Source: Streptomyces sp. NBC_00690
GTDB taxonomy: Bacteria > Actinomycetota > Actinomycetes > Streptomycetales > Streptomycetaceae
Length of the DNA stretch: 64,000 nucleotides
Assembly (NCBI RefSeq): GCF_036226685.1
Contig: NZ_CP109009.1
Location: 6,785,501 to 6,849,500 of the forward strand
Reading direction: 5' to 3'
Positions 1 to 7,795 of the stretch are shown piece by piece. Every line of letters begins with the position of its first letter. Positions within the stretch are counted from its first letter, which is position 1. The notes beneath the pieces were generated by a model. It worked only from the letters and a program-made list of their open reading frames with translations, searched no databases and had not been told where the DNA came from. A program made the position numbers and the translations under genes.

Positions 1-729
1 AACGTCGTATCCCGCAACCGTGCCCTCAACGAAGCCGTCCTGGCCCAGGCCGAACGGGCGTCCGCCCGGCTGCTGGACATGCTCGGGAGCGGGATCGGCA
101 CCCGCTCGTCGGACCGGCTGCCCGTGGACGCGGTCGAGGACCTCGTTGGAGACCGCTACGCCGATGTGGTCTCCGTGCACCCGGACCGGGTGCGGCTCCA
201 GCGGCAACTGCCGGCCGAGGACCTGTTCGGAGGCGCACGGCGGGTGGACGCCGTCGGGATCGGCCTCAACCTCCTCGTGCAGAACTTCTCCGGCCGCCGA
301 CTGGTCCGGCTCGCCGAGTCGGGCTGCCGGGTACGACTGCTCTTCCTCAACCCGGCCAGCAGCTCGGTCAAGCGGCGCGAACGAGAGCTGGGCATCAGGA
401 AGGGCGAGCTGAGCCGCACGGTGGAGATGAACATCCTCCATATGCGGCGGGTGCGCTCCCGGCTGCGCGACCCCGGTGCGTTCGAGATCCAGGTTTTCGA
501 CGAGACCCCCCGCTTCACCGCCTATCTGGTGGACGGGGACGGGCCCGACGGAGTGGCCGTGGTGCAGACGTATCTGCGCAAGGCGCGCGGCATGGAGGCG
601 CCCGTCCTGGTGCTGCGCGGCGGGGCCCGCAGCGTGGTGCGACCGGGGGCCGAGGGAGAGCACGGGTTGTTCCAGACCTACCGCGAGGAGTTCGAGTCCA
701 TCTGGGCCGACTCGCGGCCGGTCTCCTGA
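1..729 (+). CDS. regulator-like protein, 5'-truncated (DUF5919/PLD-like C-terminal part)
   Basis: The frame is open from the first base, so the gene starts outside the window; the visible part is 242 codons and ends in TGA. The segment around GIGLNLLVQNFSG followed by LAESGCRVRLLFLNP and a conserved VQTYLRKARGMEAPVLVLRGG-like end resembles the C-terminal domain found in many Streptomyces XRE-type regulators (DUF5919, distantly phospholipase-D-like). The helix-turn-helix part expected upstream is not in view, so a regulatory role is inference. The gene is followed by a short tandem repeat and no terminator with a T tract. Confidence 0.6.
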   Translation, partial: NVVSRNRALNEAVLAQAERASARLLDMLGSGIGTRSSDRLPVDAVEDLVGDRYADVVSVHPDRVRLQRQLPAEDLFGGARRVDAVGIGLNLLVQNFSGRRLVRLAESGCRVRLLFLNPASSSVKRRERELGIRKGELSRTVEMNILHMRRVRSRLRDPGAFEIQVFDETPRFTAYLVDGDGPDGVAVVQTYLRKARGMEAPVLVLRGGARSVVRPGAEGEHGLFQTYREEFESIWADSRPVS

Positions 730-786
730 AACGCCCGGACGGCACCCTGACAAACGCCCGGACGACGTCCGGACAAATGCCCGGAC
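729..786. repeat. three direct copies of a 12-mer at 23-bp period
   Basis: AAACGCCCGGAC occurs at 729-740 and 752-763, and AAATGCCCGGAC at 775-786, so the spacing is exactly 23 bp. Between copies 2 and 3 lies a small perfect inverted repeat CCGGAC-GAC-GTCCGG (758-772). The array begins inside the stop codon of the upstream gene. The rest of the gap to 998 shows no gene. Confidence 0.7.
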
Positions 787-998
787 CGTACGCACCCTCG
801 GGAGGCGTCCGAGGCCCCACGCCTGGCGCCATCGACCGGGAACGGCAGCGCCCCTCGCGGGACCCGTTCCCGCCGTCGCCCACCCTTCGAGACCCCACCT
901 CGTGCCATCGGCCCGGAACTCGGAGTCGTTGTCAGTGGCCCGTGCGAAGGTGGGAACCCACTGGGGGAGAGCACCACAGCACACAGGAGGGGGCCACG

Positions 999-1721
999 AT
1001 GGCTTGGCATGCAAAACCGCTGGTCGGCTTCGACCTGGAGACGACGGGGACCGATCCGCTGCAAGCGAGGATCGTGACCGCGGCCGTCGTCCAGGTGGGA
1101 GAGCGCGATCCGCTGGAGCTGCGCTTCTGGCTTGCGGACCCGGGGGTCCGCATCCCCGAGCAGGCATCGGCGATCCATGGGATCAGCAGCGAACGGGCAG
1201 CGGCGGAAGGCCGCCCTGCGCGCGAAGTGGCGGACGAGATAGCGAGCGCGCTGTGCGCGCACTGGGAGCGCGATGTCCCGGTCGTCGCCTACAACGCCGC
1301 CTTCGATCTCACCCTGCTCTCGGCCGAGTTGCAGCGGCACGGACTGCCCTCCCTGAGCGAGCGTCTTCAGGGTCGGTCCATCGGCCCGGTGATAGACCCG
1401 TACACGATCGATCGTGCCGTGGACCGGTACCGCAAGGGCAAGCGGACTCTTGAGGCCGTCTCCGCCGAGTACGGCACACCGCTTGACGACGCCCACGACG
1501 CGATATCGGACGCCGTCGCCGCCGTACGGGTGGCCAGGGCGCTGGCGAAGCGTCACGCCCAGGTGGCGGCGCTCGATCCTGCGGAGCTCCATCAGCGTCA
1601 GATCGGCTGGTACGCGCAGTGGGCGCAGGACTTCGAGGCGTTCTTGCGCAGCAAGGGCACGGCTGATGCCTCCGTCGACGGCGCATGGCCGTTGCGGGAC
1701 CTTGCGCCGGCGATCACATGA
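999..1721 (+). CDS. DnaQ-like 3'-5' exonuclease (DEDDh)
   Basis: A 240-residue protein of the DnaQ/epsilon exonuclease superfamily, expected to remove nucleotides from 3' ends of DNA or RNA in the cytoplasm. All five DEDDh residues are visible: Asp12 and Glu14 in FDLETTG, Asp103 in YNAAFDLTLL, and His166 and Asp171 in HDAISDA. The ATG at 999 is chosen because it has ACAGGAGG just upstream and starts immediately before the exonuclease fold; the open frame itself extends to 777 without homology. It is a stand-alone nuclease without polymerase or BRCT domains, so it is probably a repair or RNA-processing nuclease rather than the replisome epsilon subunit. Confidence 0.88.
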   Translation: MAWHAKPLVGFDLETTGTDPLQARIVTAAVVQVGERDPLELRFWLADPGVRIPEQASAIHGISSERAAAEGRPAREVADEIASALCAHWERDVPVVAYNAAFDLTLLSAELQRHGLPSLSERLQGRSIGPVIDPYTIDRAVDRYRKGKRTLEAVSAEYGTPLDDAHDAISDAVAAVRVARALAKRHAQVAALDPAELHQRQIGWYAQWAQDFEAFLRSKGTADASVDGAWPLRDLAPAIT

Positions 1722-1829
1722 CGGCTCGTTGAGCGACCTCGTAACGCTCTGGCCCGGGTGTGGGTCGCCCGCTGCCGAGTCGCCGGGGAATCCCTGCCCA
1801 GGGCGGAGTTGAGGTGTTCGTCCCGTCCT

Positions 1830-1847
1830 CGCCCCGCTGGTGGGGCG
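1830..1847 (+). terminator. short GC hairpin downstream of the exonuclease
   Basis: CGCCCC and GGGGCG arms with a 6-nt loop, about 110 bp after the stop codon; there is no T tract, so termination here is only a possibility. Confidence 0.3.
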
Positions 1848-1928
1848 GGGTGGTGTCCCACCGCCGTGGCCGGGTCGGTGCCCACCCGCGAGTAGCGTGG
1901 TGAGCCCAGTTGCATCGAGAGGGTGGCC

Positions 1929-2300
1929 ATGAGTAGTGGAGAACAGGTGGTCGAGGCGTTCTTCGCGGCCTTGACCCGGATGGACGCGGACGAGCTCGCG
2001 GGATGCTTCGCACCGGACGGCGTGTACCACAGCATCCCGTTGGAACCGGTCGTCGGGCGGGAGGCGATCCGCGACCACTTCGCCGCATTCCTGGGCCGCT
2101 TCAGCTCGCTGGGCGTCACCGTGCACCGCCAGGTCGCGGGACCGTCGGGGGAGCTCGTGTTCAACGAGCGCGTCGACTCGGTCCGGCTGCGTACGGGAAG
2201 GTCCGTCGACATCCCCGTGGTGGGGGTCTTCGAGATGCACGACGGTCAGATCACCGCATGGCGGGACTACTTCGACCTTGGCGCAGTCCAGGGCGACTGA
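1929..2300 (+). CDS. SnoaL / limonene-epoxide-hydrolase-like protein
   Basis: A 123-residue alpha+beta-barrel protein of the NTF2-like superfamily. The N-terminal helix (VVEAFFAALTRMDADELAGCF), the central YHSIPLEPVVGREAIRDHF segment and the C-terminal WRDYFDL motif match small nuclear-transport-factor-2-like hydrolases and isomerases such as limonene-1,2-epoxide hydrolases. The substrate cannot be read from sequence. ATG 1929 is preferred over GTG 1923 because GAGAGG at 1917-1922 lies at the right distance. The gene stands alone and converges on the following phosphotransferase. Confidence 0.75.
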   Translation: MSSGEQVVEAFFAALTRMDADELAGCFAPDGVYHSIPLEPVVGREAIRDHFAAFLGRFSSLGVTVHRQVAGPSGELVFNERVDSVRLRTGRSVDIPVVGVFEMHDGQITAWRDYFDLGAVQGD

Positions 2301-2337
2301 TCCCACCATGCCTTACCGGCGCCCGCCCCCGCTCTCA

Positions 2338-3189
2338 TCAGAACGGGTACCAGCGGACCTCCGGCTCATCCTGGCGCAGCGAGCGAACCCTCCGTCGGAA
2401 CTCCTCCAGCGCCTTGGAGTTGGTCGGTGCGTGCTGAGCCACCCAGGCACAGCTCGCCGTCTCGCGAGCGCCGCGGAGCACCCCGCACCCGGACCACTCC
2501 CGCACGTCCCATCCGTACGCCTCGACGAACGACTCGTACGAGCGGGCCGGCAGGCCGTAGCGATCCTTGGACAGCGCCATCACCACCAGATCGTGCTCGC
2601 GCAGATCCGACGAGAATGTCTCCAGGTCCATCAGCACCGGCCCGGCGGGGCCCACGTGCACATTCCGCGGTAGCGCGTCCCCGTGGATGGGGCCACGGGG
2701 CAGATGGGGCGTGAGCTTTGCCGAAGCCTCGGCGAAGCCGTCCCTGCGCTCCCGCAGGAACGCCGCGTCCTCGGGATCGATCGCATCTCCGGCCAGTCGC
2801 AGCCAGCGCTCCACTCCGCCGAGCAGTTCCCGTGGTGGTAGCGCGAACCCCGGTGCCGGCGAGGCGTGCACCCGGCGCAGCAACAGTGCCAGATCCGCGG
2901 GCTCGGCCGGCCGCACCGCCTCCGGGAGCCGGTGCCACATGGTCACCGGGTGACCGTCGATCAGGCGTGCCCCGGGCCACGCCGGGCGTACGGCGGGCAC
3001 TCTGGCCTCCGCGAGCCACGCGCCGACGGCAGCCTCCCGTTCGGCCCGCCCGAGCAGTTCGTCCGACCGGCCGACCTTGATGACGACGTCGCCCGAGGCG
3101 AAGACCGCATTCTCACCCAGTGCCAGCAGGGTTGCGTCAGCGGCCACGCCCGCCGCGGCCAGCACCTCCCGTGCTCGTGCCTCATCCAT
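2338..3189 (-). CDS. aminoglycoside-phosphotransferase-fold kinase
   Basis: A 283-residue APH/choline-kinase family protein. Visible elements are a nucleotide-binding lysine in VVIKVG (Lys38), the catalytic loop IHGDALPRN (Asp171, Asn176) and the metal-binding LMDLE (Asp188). The family phosphorylates small hydroxylated molecules such as antibiotics, choline or homoserine; nothing nearby identifies the substrate. It is a single-gene unit divergent from the sugar transporter operon, 201 bp away. A resistance function is possible but not supported beyond fold. Confidence 0.82.
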   Translation of the reverse strand: MDEARAREVLAAAGVAADATLLALGENAVFASGDVVIKVGRSDELLGRAEREAAVGAWLAEARVPAVRPAWPGARLIDGHPVTMWHRLPEAVRPAEPADLALLLRRVHASPAPGFALPPRELLGGVERWLRLAGDAIDPEDAAFLRERRDGFAEASAKLTPHLPRGPIHGDALPRNVHVGPAGPVLMDLETFSSDLREHDLVVMALSKDRYGLPARSYESFVEAYGWDVREWSGCGVLRGARETASCAWVAQHAPTNSKALEEFRRRVRSLRQDEPEVRWYPF

Positions 3190-3390
3190 CGCCGTGCCTC
3201 TTCCGCTTGCTTTTGCTGACCACTGGTCCCACCGGCCACACCGGTTCTAACCCGCCAAAGTCTCGCATCCACCGCCCGACCTCCTTGACGAAGCCCGGGC
3301 CCGTCAGCACGATGACGTAAGCCGTCGTTCGACCATAGATCAGGATCAACCTCCATAAAGAAGGTCAAAAGAGCCTAAGGAGTTGAATCT

Positions 3391-4296
3391 GTGACATCGG
3401 CGAGCGCGGAACGGCGAGCCGGGAAGCGAACGGACCGAGGGGCCTGGTTTCTGGTCCTCCCCGCACTGATCCCGATCCTCGTGCTCAGCGTGGGACCGCT
3501 GCTCTACGGAATCGCGCTCGCCTTCACCGACTCGCAGGCCGGCCGCACCGCCCCGACCCAGTGGATCGGCACCCTCAACTTCCGTGACCTCCTCAAGGAC
3601 ACCCTCTTCTGGGACTCCTTCGGCATCGGGCTCATCTGGGCCGTCGGGGTGACCGTCCCCCAGTTCCTGCTCGGTCTCGGTCTCGCCCTGCTGCTCAACG
3701 AGAAGCTGCGACTGCGTTGGCTGGCCCGGGCACTGGCCATCGTGCCGTGGGCGATGCCCGAGGTGGTCGTCGGCATCATGTGGCGGCTCGTCTACAACCC
3801 TGACGCGGGAATCCTGAACGAGACGATCCGCGACCTCGGACTCGGTGACGGCCGCGACTGGCTGACCGGATTGGGCACCGCGCTCCCCGCGGTGATCATC
3901 GTCGGCATCTGGGCCGGAATGCCGCAGACCACGGTCACCCTCCTGGCGGGTCTCCAGAACACCCCCCATGAACTCCACGAGGCAGCGGCCCTGGACGGCG
4001 CCGGAGCCTGGCGGCGGTTCTGGACCGTCACCTGGCCCGCCGTCAAACCCATCGCCCTGGCCATCAGCGCACTCAACTTCATCTGGAACTTCAATGCGTT
4101 CGCGCTGGTCTACGTGCTCACCAACGGCGGCCCCGGTGGGCGCACCCGCCTACCGATGCTCTTCGCCTACGAAGAGGCTTTCCGCTATGGACAGTTCGGC
4201 TATGCCGCCGCCATGGGATGCGTGATGGTCGCGGTGATCTCGGTACTGCTCGCCGTCTATCTGGTGAACCGGATCAGGGGAGGGGAAGCCCGATGA
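3391..4296 (+). CDS. sugar ABC transporter permease 1 (MalF/CUT1 type)
   Basis: A 301-residue inner-membrane permease with about six hydrophobic segments starting at residue 19. The cytoplasmic EAA loop (ELHEAAALDGAGAWRRF) that docks the ATPase is intact. It is the first gene of a three-gene CUT1 carbohydrate uptake operon. The GTG start at 3391 has AAGGAG at 3376-3382. The 201-bp upstream gap ends in an unusually AT-rich stretch (about 3330-3380) with overlapping GATCA-type repeats, a plausible promoter/operator, although no LacI regulator lies nearby. No ATPase gene is in the operon; in Streptomyces such importers share the MsiK ATPase encoded elsewhere. Confidence 0.9.
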   Translation: MTSASAERRAGKRTDRGAWFLVLPALIPILVLSVGPLLYGIALAFTDSQAGRTAPTQWIGTLNFRDLLKDTLFWDSFGIGLIWAVGVTVPQFLLGLGLALLLNEKLRLRWLARALAIVPWAMPEVVVGIMWRLVYNPDAGILNETIRDLGLGDGRDWLTGLGTALPAVIIVGIWAGMPQTTVTLLAGLQNTPHELHEAAALDGAGAWRRFWTVTWPAVKPIALAISALNFIWNFNAFALVYVLTNGGPGGRTRLPMLFAYEEAFRYGQFGYAAAMGCVMVAVISVLLAVYLVNRIRGGEAR

Positions 4297-5129
4297 ACAA
4301 GACCAGCTCCCTGGCCAGGGCAGGTCAGTACCTCGCGCTGCTGGGCTATCTCGTCTTCCTGGTGTTCCCCTTCCTCTGGCTGATCTCCACCGCCTTCAAG
4401 CCGGCACGTGAACTGGGCTCGCTCCACCCCACCTGGATTCCCCAGAACCCCACCCTGGACAATTTCCGTCAGGCATTCGACGAACAGCCACTGCTCCAGG
4501 CGGCGGCGAACAGTCTGATCGCCGCGTGTTGCGCGGCGGTGATCTCCATCTCCATCGCCACCCCGATGGCCTATGTGATGGCGCGCCACCGCAGCAGGCT
4601 CTCCACGGCTGCCACCGGATGGGTGGTGATCAGCCAAGCCTTTCCCTTCGTCCTGGTGATCATCCCGCTCTTCCTCGTCCTGAAGAACCTTCGGTTGATC
4701 AACACCCTGTCCGGACTGGTGCTGGTGTACGTCGTCTGGTCGCTGCCGTTCGCGCTCTGGATGCTCGCGGGATACGTCCGCGCGGTTCCGATCGAACTGG
4801 AGGAAGCCGCGGCCGTCGACGGCGCAGGTCGACTCCGTACGCTCGTCTCGGTCACCGGGCCCCTGCTGGCGCCCGGCATCGCCGCCACGGCGCTCTTCGC
4901 CTTCATCACCGCATGGAATGAGTTCTTCTTCGCGCTCGTCCTGCTGAAGACACCGGAGAAACAGACCTTGCCGGTCGTGCTGACGCATTTCCTGGGGGCC
5001 GAGGGGGTCGCCGATCTGGGTCCCCTCGCCGCCGCTGCCTTCCTGGCGACCCTTCCCTCGCTGGTGATCTTCGCGTTGATCCAGCGACGCATCACCGGGG
5101 GCATGCTGGCGGGGGCGGTGAAGTCCTGA
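4293..5129 (+). CDS. sugar ABC transporter permease 2 (MalG/CUT1 type)
   Basis: A 278-residue second permease of the carbohydrate importer. It has an N-terminal membrane segment, the TAFKPARELG element typical of MalG-like proteins, and an EAA loop (ELEEAAAVDGAGRLRTL). Its ATG overlaps the stop of the first permease as ATGA, which argues for translational coupling and equimolar synthesis. The longer frame upstream of 4293 is only the shadow of the preceding gene. Confidence 0.92.
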   Translation: MNKTSSLARAGQYLALLGYLVFLVFPFLWLISTAFKPARELGSLHPTWIPQNPTLDNFRQAFDEQPLLQAAANSLIAACCAAVISISIATPMAYVMARHRSRLSTAATGWVVISQAFPFVLVIIPLFLVLKNLRLINTLSGLVLVYVVWSLPFALWMLAGYVRAVPIELEEAAAVDGAGRLRTLVSVTGPLLAPGIAATALFAFITAWNEFFFALVLLKTPEKQTLPVVLTHFLGAEGVADLGPLAAAAFLATLPSLVIFALIQRRITGGMLAGAVKS

Positions 5130-6445
5130 TGCGTACCCGTCCGGTTCTGATGGGCCTCCGTCCGGTGGCACTCCTCGCCATCTGCGCCCTCCTGCTCACC
5201 GGCTGCGCCGCGGGCCAGGAGCGGACACCAGGACAGATTCGACTGCGTTTCCAGTCGCTCGCCTGGCAGAAGGAGTCAGTCGATGCCAACGAACAACTGG
5301 TGCAGGAGTGGAATGCGCGTCACCCCGACATCCAGGTCGACTATGTCCAGGGCAGTTGGGACAGCGTCCACGACCAGTTGCTGACCTCGTTCGAAGGGGG
5401 CGAAGCGCCCGACATCATCCATGACGCGTCCGACGATCTCGCGGACTTCGCCTACGGCGGTTATCTCGCCGATCTCCGTGAGTTGCTGCCGCAGCGGTTG
5501 CGGTCGGACATTCCGGAGCGGAGTTGGGAGACGGTGACCTTCGGGCGGGGGGTGTACGGCGTCCCCTTCCTCCAGGAGCCCCGGGTACTGATTGCCCATC
5601 AGAAGGTCCTGAGTGCTGCGGGCGTCCGCATGCCGACGGTGGAACGGCCCTGGAGTTGGAACGAGTTCCGCCAGGTGAGCAAGCAGATCACCGCTTCGAT
5701 GGGCAAGGGGAAGTACGCGGTGGCCTGGCCGTTGAAGGAACCCGTGTCCGTCACCCTCAATCTGGGGCTCTCCGCGGGCGGCCGGCTGTTCCACCGAAGG
5801 GGCGAGGACTCCAACAAGGTGGAGGTCGACTTCACGGCGGCGGACGGTGTGGTGCCCAGGACGATCCACGACCAGGTGAACGAGGACCGGACCGCCTCCC
5901 GTACCGCCTTGGGCATGGGAGGTTCGGACGCGCTCCCGGGTCTCTTCGGTGGCAAGTACGCCATGGTGCCGCTCGGCTTCTCCTACCGGCAGCAGATCGT
6001 TCAGCAGGCGCCCCCCGGATTCTCCTGGACGGTACTGCCGATGCCGGTCGGTGTGGCGGGTGCGGTGCAGGGGGTCAGCCCGCAGACCCTGTCCATCGCA
6101 CAGGACAGTCCGCACAAGCGGGAGGCGATGCAGTTCATCGATCATCTGCTCCAGCCGGCCAACATGGTCCGCCTCGCCCGGGGGGACTGGATGCTGCCGA
6201 CCGGACTGTCCGCGCTGGCCGACCCTTCGTTGCGGGTGCGGCGATACGGCTGGGCCGTGGGAGCGGAACTGGCGCGCGGGCTGCGATCGGCCCCCGCCCA
6301 GTCGGTGCGCGGCTATCCGGAGTGGAAGGACAAGGTGGCGACCCCTGCGTACCAGGAGTACTACAGCGGCGCCATCGACCTGGACGAACTGCGGGAACGT
6401 CTGGTCGAGGACGGGAATCTGGTGCTGGCCCGCTATCAGCGCTGA
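5129..6445 (+). CDS. sugar-binding lipoprotein of the CUT1 importer
   Basis: A 438-residue extracellular solute-binding protein family 1 member. The N-terminal signal ends in a lipobox (LLLTGC), so the mature protein should be lipid-anchored outside the membrane, delivering sugar to the two permeases encoded just upstream. Its ATG overlaps the permease stop (TGATG). Having the binding protein last, after both permeases, is less common than the binding-protein-first order. No glycosidase accompanies it, so the sugar is unknown. Confidence 0.9.
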   Translation: MRTRPVLMGLRPVALLAICALLLTGCAAGQERTPGQIRLRFQSLAWQKESVDANEQLVQEWNARHPDIQVDYVQGSWDSVHDQLLTSFEGGEAPDIIHDASDDLADFAYGGYLADLRELLPQRLRSDIPERSWETVTFGRGVYGVPFLQEPRVLIAHQKVLSAAGVRMPTVERPWSWNEFRQVSKQITASMGKGKYAVAWPLKEPVSVTLNLGLSAGGRLFHRRGEDSNKVEVDFTAADGVVPRTIHDQVNEDRTASRTALGMGGSDALPGLFGGKYAMVPLGFSYRQQIVQQAPPGFSWTVLPMPVGVAGAVQGVSPQTLSIAQDSPHKREAMQFIDHLLQPANMVRLARGDWMLPTGLSALADPSLRVRRYGWAVGAELARGLRSAPAQSVRGYPEWKDKVATPAYQEYYSGAIDLDELRERLVEDGNLVLARYQR

Positions 6446-6461
6446 GCGGCGGAGCCATCGT

Positions 6462-6497
6462 TTGCACGAAACGTATCGTCTCGTTTAGTCTGGAGTC
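6462..6497 (+). promoter_or_regulatory. candidate leaderless promoter with embedded palindrome
   Basis: TTGCAC (6462-6467) and TAGTCT (6486-6491) are spaced 18 bp and fit housekeeping -35/-10 elements. The expected start point is about 6498, the A of the glycosyltransferase ATG, so the mRNA would lack a leader. The spacer carries AAACG (6469-6473) and CGTTT (6482-6486), an inverted repeat of the kind bound by TetR-family repressors. There is no Shine-Dalgarno sequence before the ATG, which supports the reading. Confidence 0.55.
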
Positions 6498-7703
6498 ATG
6501 AACGCGCCACGACCTGCCCACATCGCCATGTTCTCCATCGCCGCACCGGGCCATGTGCACCCCAGCATCGAGGTCATCCGAGAGCTGGTGGCACGCGGAC
6601 ACCGGGTCAGCTACGCGATCCCGGCCTCGTTCGCGGATCGCGTGGCCGAGACGGGTGCCACGCCCGTCGTCTACGACTCGATCCTGCCGACCGAGGACGA
6701 CCCCGAGGCATGGGGCACCGAACTGATCGACAACATCGAGCCCTTCCTGGCCGATGCGATCCAGGTGCTGCCCCAACTGGCGAAGGCGTTCGAAGGCGAT
6801 GAACCGGATCTCGTCCTCCATGACATCACCGCCTATCCAGCCCCCGTGCTGGCCCGCCGATGGAACGTGCCCGCCGTCGCCCTCTGGCCCAACCTCGTAC
6901 CCTGGGAGGGGTACCACGAGGAGGTCTCGGCGCCGCTGGTCGAAGGGCTGATGGCGTCGGAGCGCGGACGCGCGTACTACGCACGCTTCCGGGCCTGGCT
7001 CGACGAACACGGACTGCACGACACGGACCCCGACCACCTGGTGGGCCGGCCCCGCCGGGGCATCGTCCTCATCCCCGCAGCGCTCCAGCCGCACGCCGAC
7101 CGGGTGGACCCGGCCGTGTTCACCTTCGTCGGCGCCTGTCAGGGGGAGCGCAGCGAACAGGGGGAGTGGCACCGCCCCGAGGATGCGGAGCGTGTGCTCC
7201 TGGTGTCCCTCGGCTCGTCCTACACCAAGCACCCCGCGTTCTACCGGGAGTGCGTGCGGGCCTTCGGCGAACTGCCCGGCTGGCACACCGTCCTCCAGAT
7301 CGGCCGCCATGTCGACCGGGACGAGTTGGGCGAGATCCCGGCAAGCGTCGAGGTGCATGCGTGGGTGCCGCAACTCGCCGTGCTACGGCAGGCTGATGCC
7401 TTCATCACCCATGCAGGGGCCGGCGGCAGCCAGGAGGGTCTGGCCACCGCGACCCCCATGGTGGCCGTCCCGCAGGCGGTGGACCAGTTCGGCAACGCGG
7501 ACATGCTGGTGAGTCTCCAGGTGGCCCGCCGACTCGACTCCGCCACAGCCACGGCCGAGCAGTTGCGAGAGGCCGTGCTCGACCTCGTGGGCGATCCGGA
7601 CGTCGCCCGCCGCCTCGCGGAGATCCGTGTCGCCATGGCCCAGGAGGGCGGAACCCACCGGGCGGTCGCCCTGATCGAATCGGAGCTCCATCGCGCCGAT
7701 TGA
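6498..7703 (+). CDS. MGT-family macrolide-inactivating-type glycosyltransferase
   Basis: A 401-residue GT1/GT-B enzyme. The N-terminal [19 protein letters not shown] matches the acceptor-binding start of MGT proteins. The C-terminal nucleotide-sugar motif is clear: [19 protein letters not shown], then [19 protein letters not shown]. Characterised relatives (OleI, OleD, Mgt) transfer glucose from UDP-glucose to macrolides in the cytoplasm and inactivate them, but many are promiscuous toward phenolics. Its own promoter and the hairpins after the gene make it a separate transcription unit from the sugar importer. Confidence 0.85.
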   Translation: MNAPRPAHIAMFSIAAPGHVHPSIEVIRELVARGHRVSYAIPASFADRVAETGATPVVYDSILPTEDDPEAWGTELIDNIEPFLADAIQVLPQLAKAFEGDEPDLVLHDITAYPAPVLARRWNVPAVALWPNLVPWEGYHEEVSAPLVEGLMASERGRAYYARFRAWLDEHGLHDTDPDHLVGRPRRGIVLIPAALQPHADRVDPAVFTFVGACQGERSEQGEWHRPEDAERVLLVSLGSSYTKHPAFYRECVRAFGELPGWHTVLQIGRHVDRDELGEIPASVEVHAWVPQLAVLRQADAFITHAGAGGSQEGLATATPMVAVPQAVDQFGNADMLVSLQVARRLDSATATAEQLREAVLDLVGDPDVARRLAEIRVAMAQEGGTHRAVALIESELHRAD

Positions 7704-7707
7704 CCGG

Positions 7708-7727
7708 CCGCACCGTCAGCGGTGCGG
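7708..7727. terminator. hairpin between convergent genes (first)
   Basis: CCGCACCG and CGGTGCGG form a perfect 8-bp stem with a TCAG loop, five bases after the glycosyltransferase stop. Confidence 0.65.
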
Positions 7728-7738
7728 TCCGCGGACAC

Positions 7739-7775
7739 CGAGGGGCGGAGTCCCCCCAAGGACCCCGGCCCCTCG
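7739..7775. terminator. hairpin between convergent genes (second)
   Basis: CGAGGGGC and GCCCCTCG close a stem that continues inward through GG..GTCC / GGAC.CC with one mismatch and one bulge; it lies just past the 3' end of the minus-strand MMPL gene and may serve that gene. Confidence 0.6.
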
Positions 7776-7795
7776 ACCTGCCCCCCCGCAGGACT

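Noticed and set aside
678..2309. 543-codon open frame on the minus strand
   Set aside because: It runs antisense to the exonuclease and SnoaL-like genes, has no recognisable domain and is a product of high GC.
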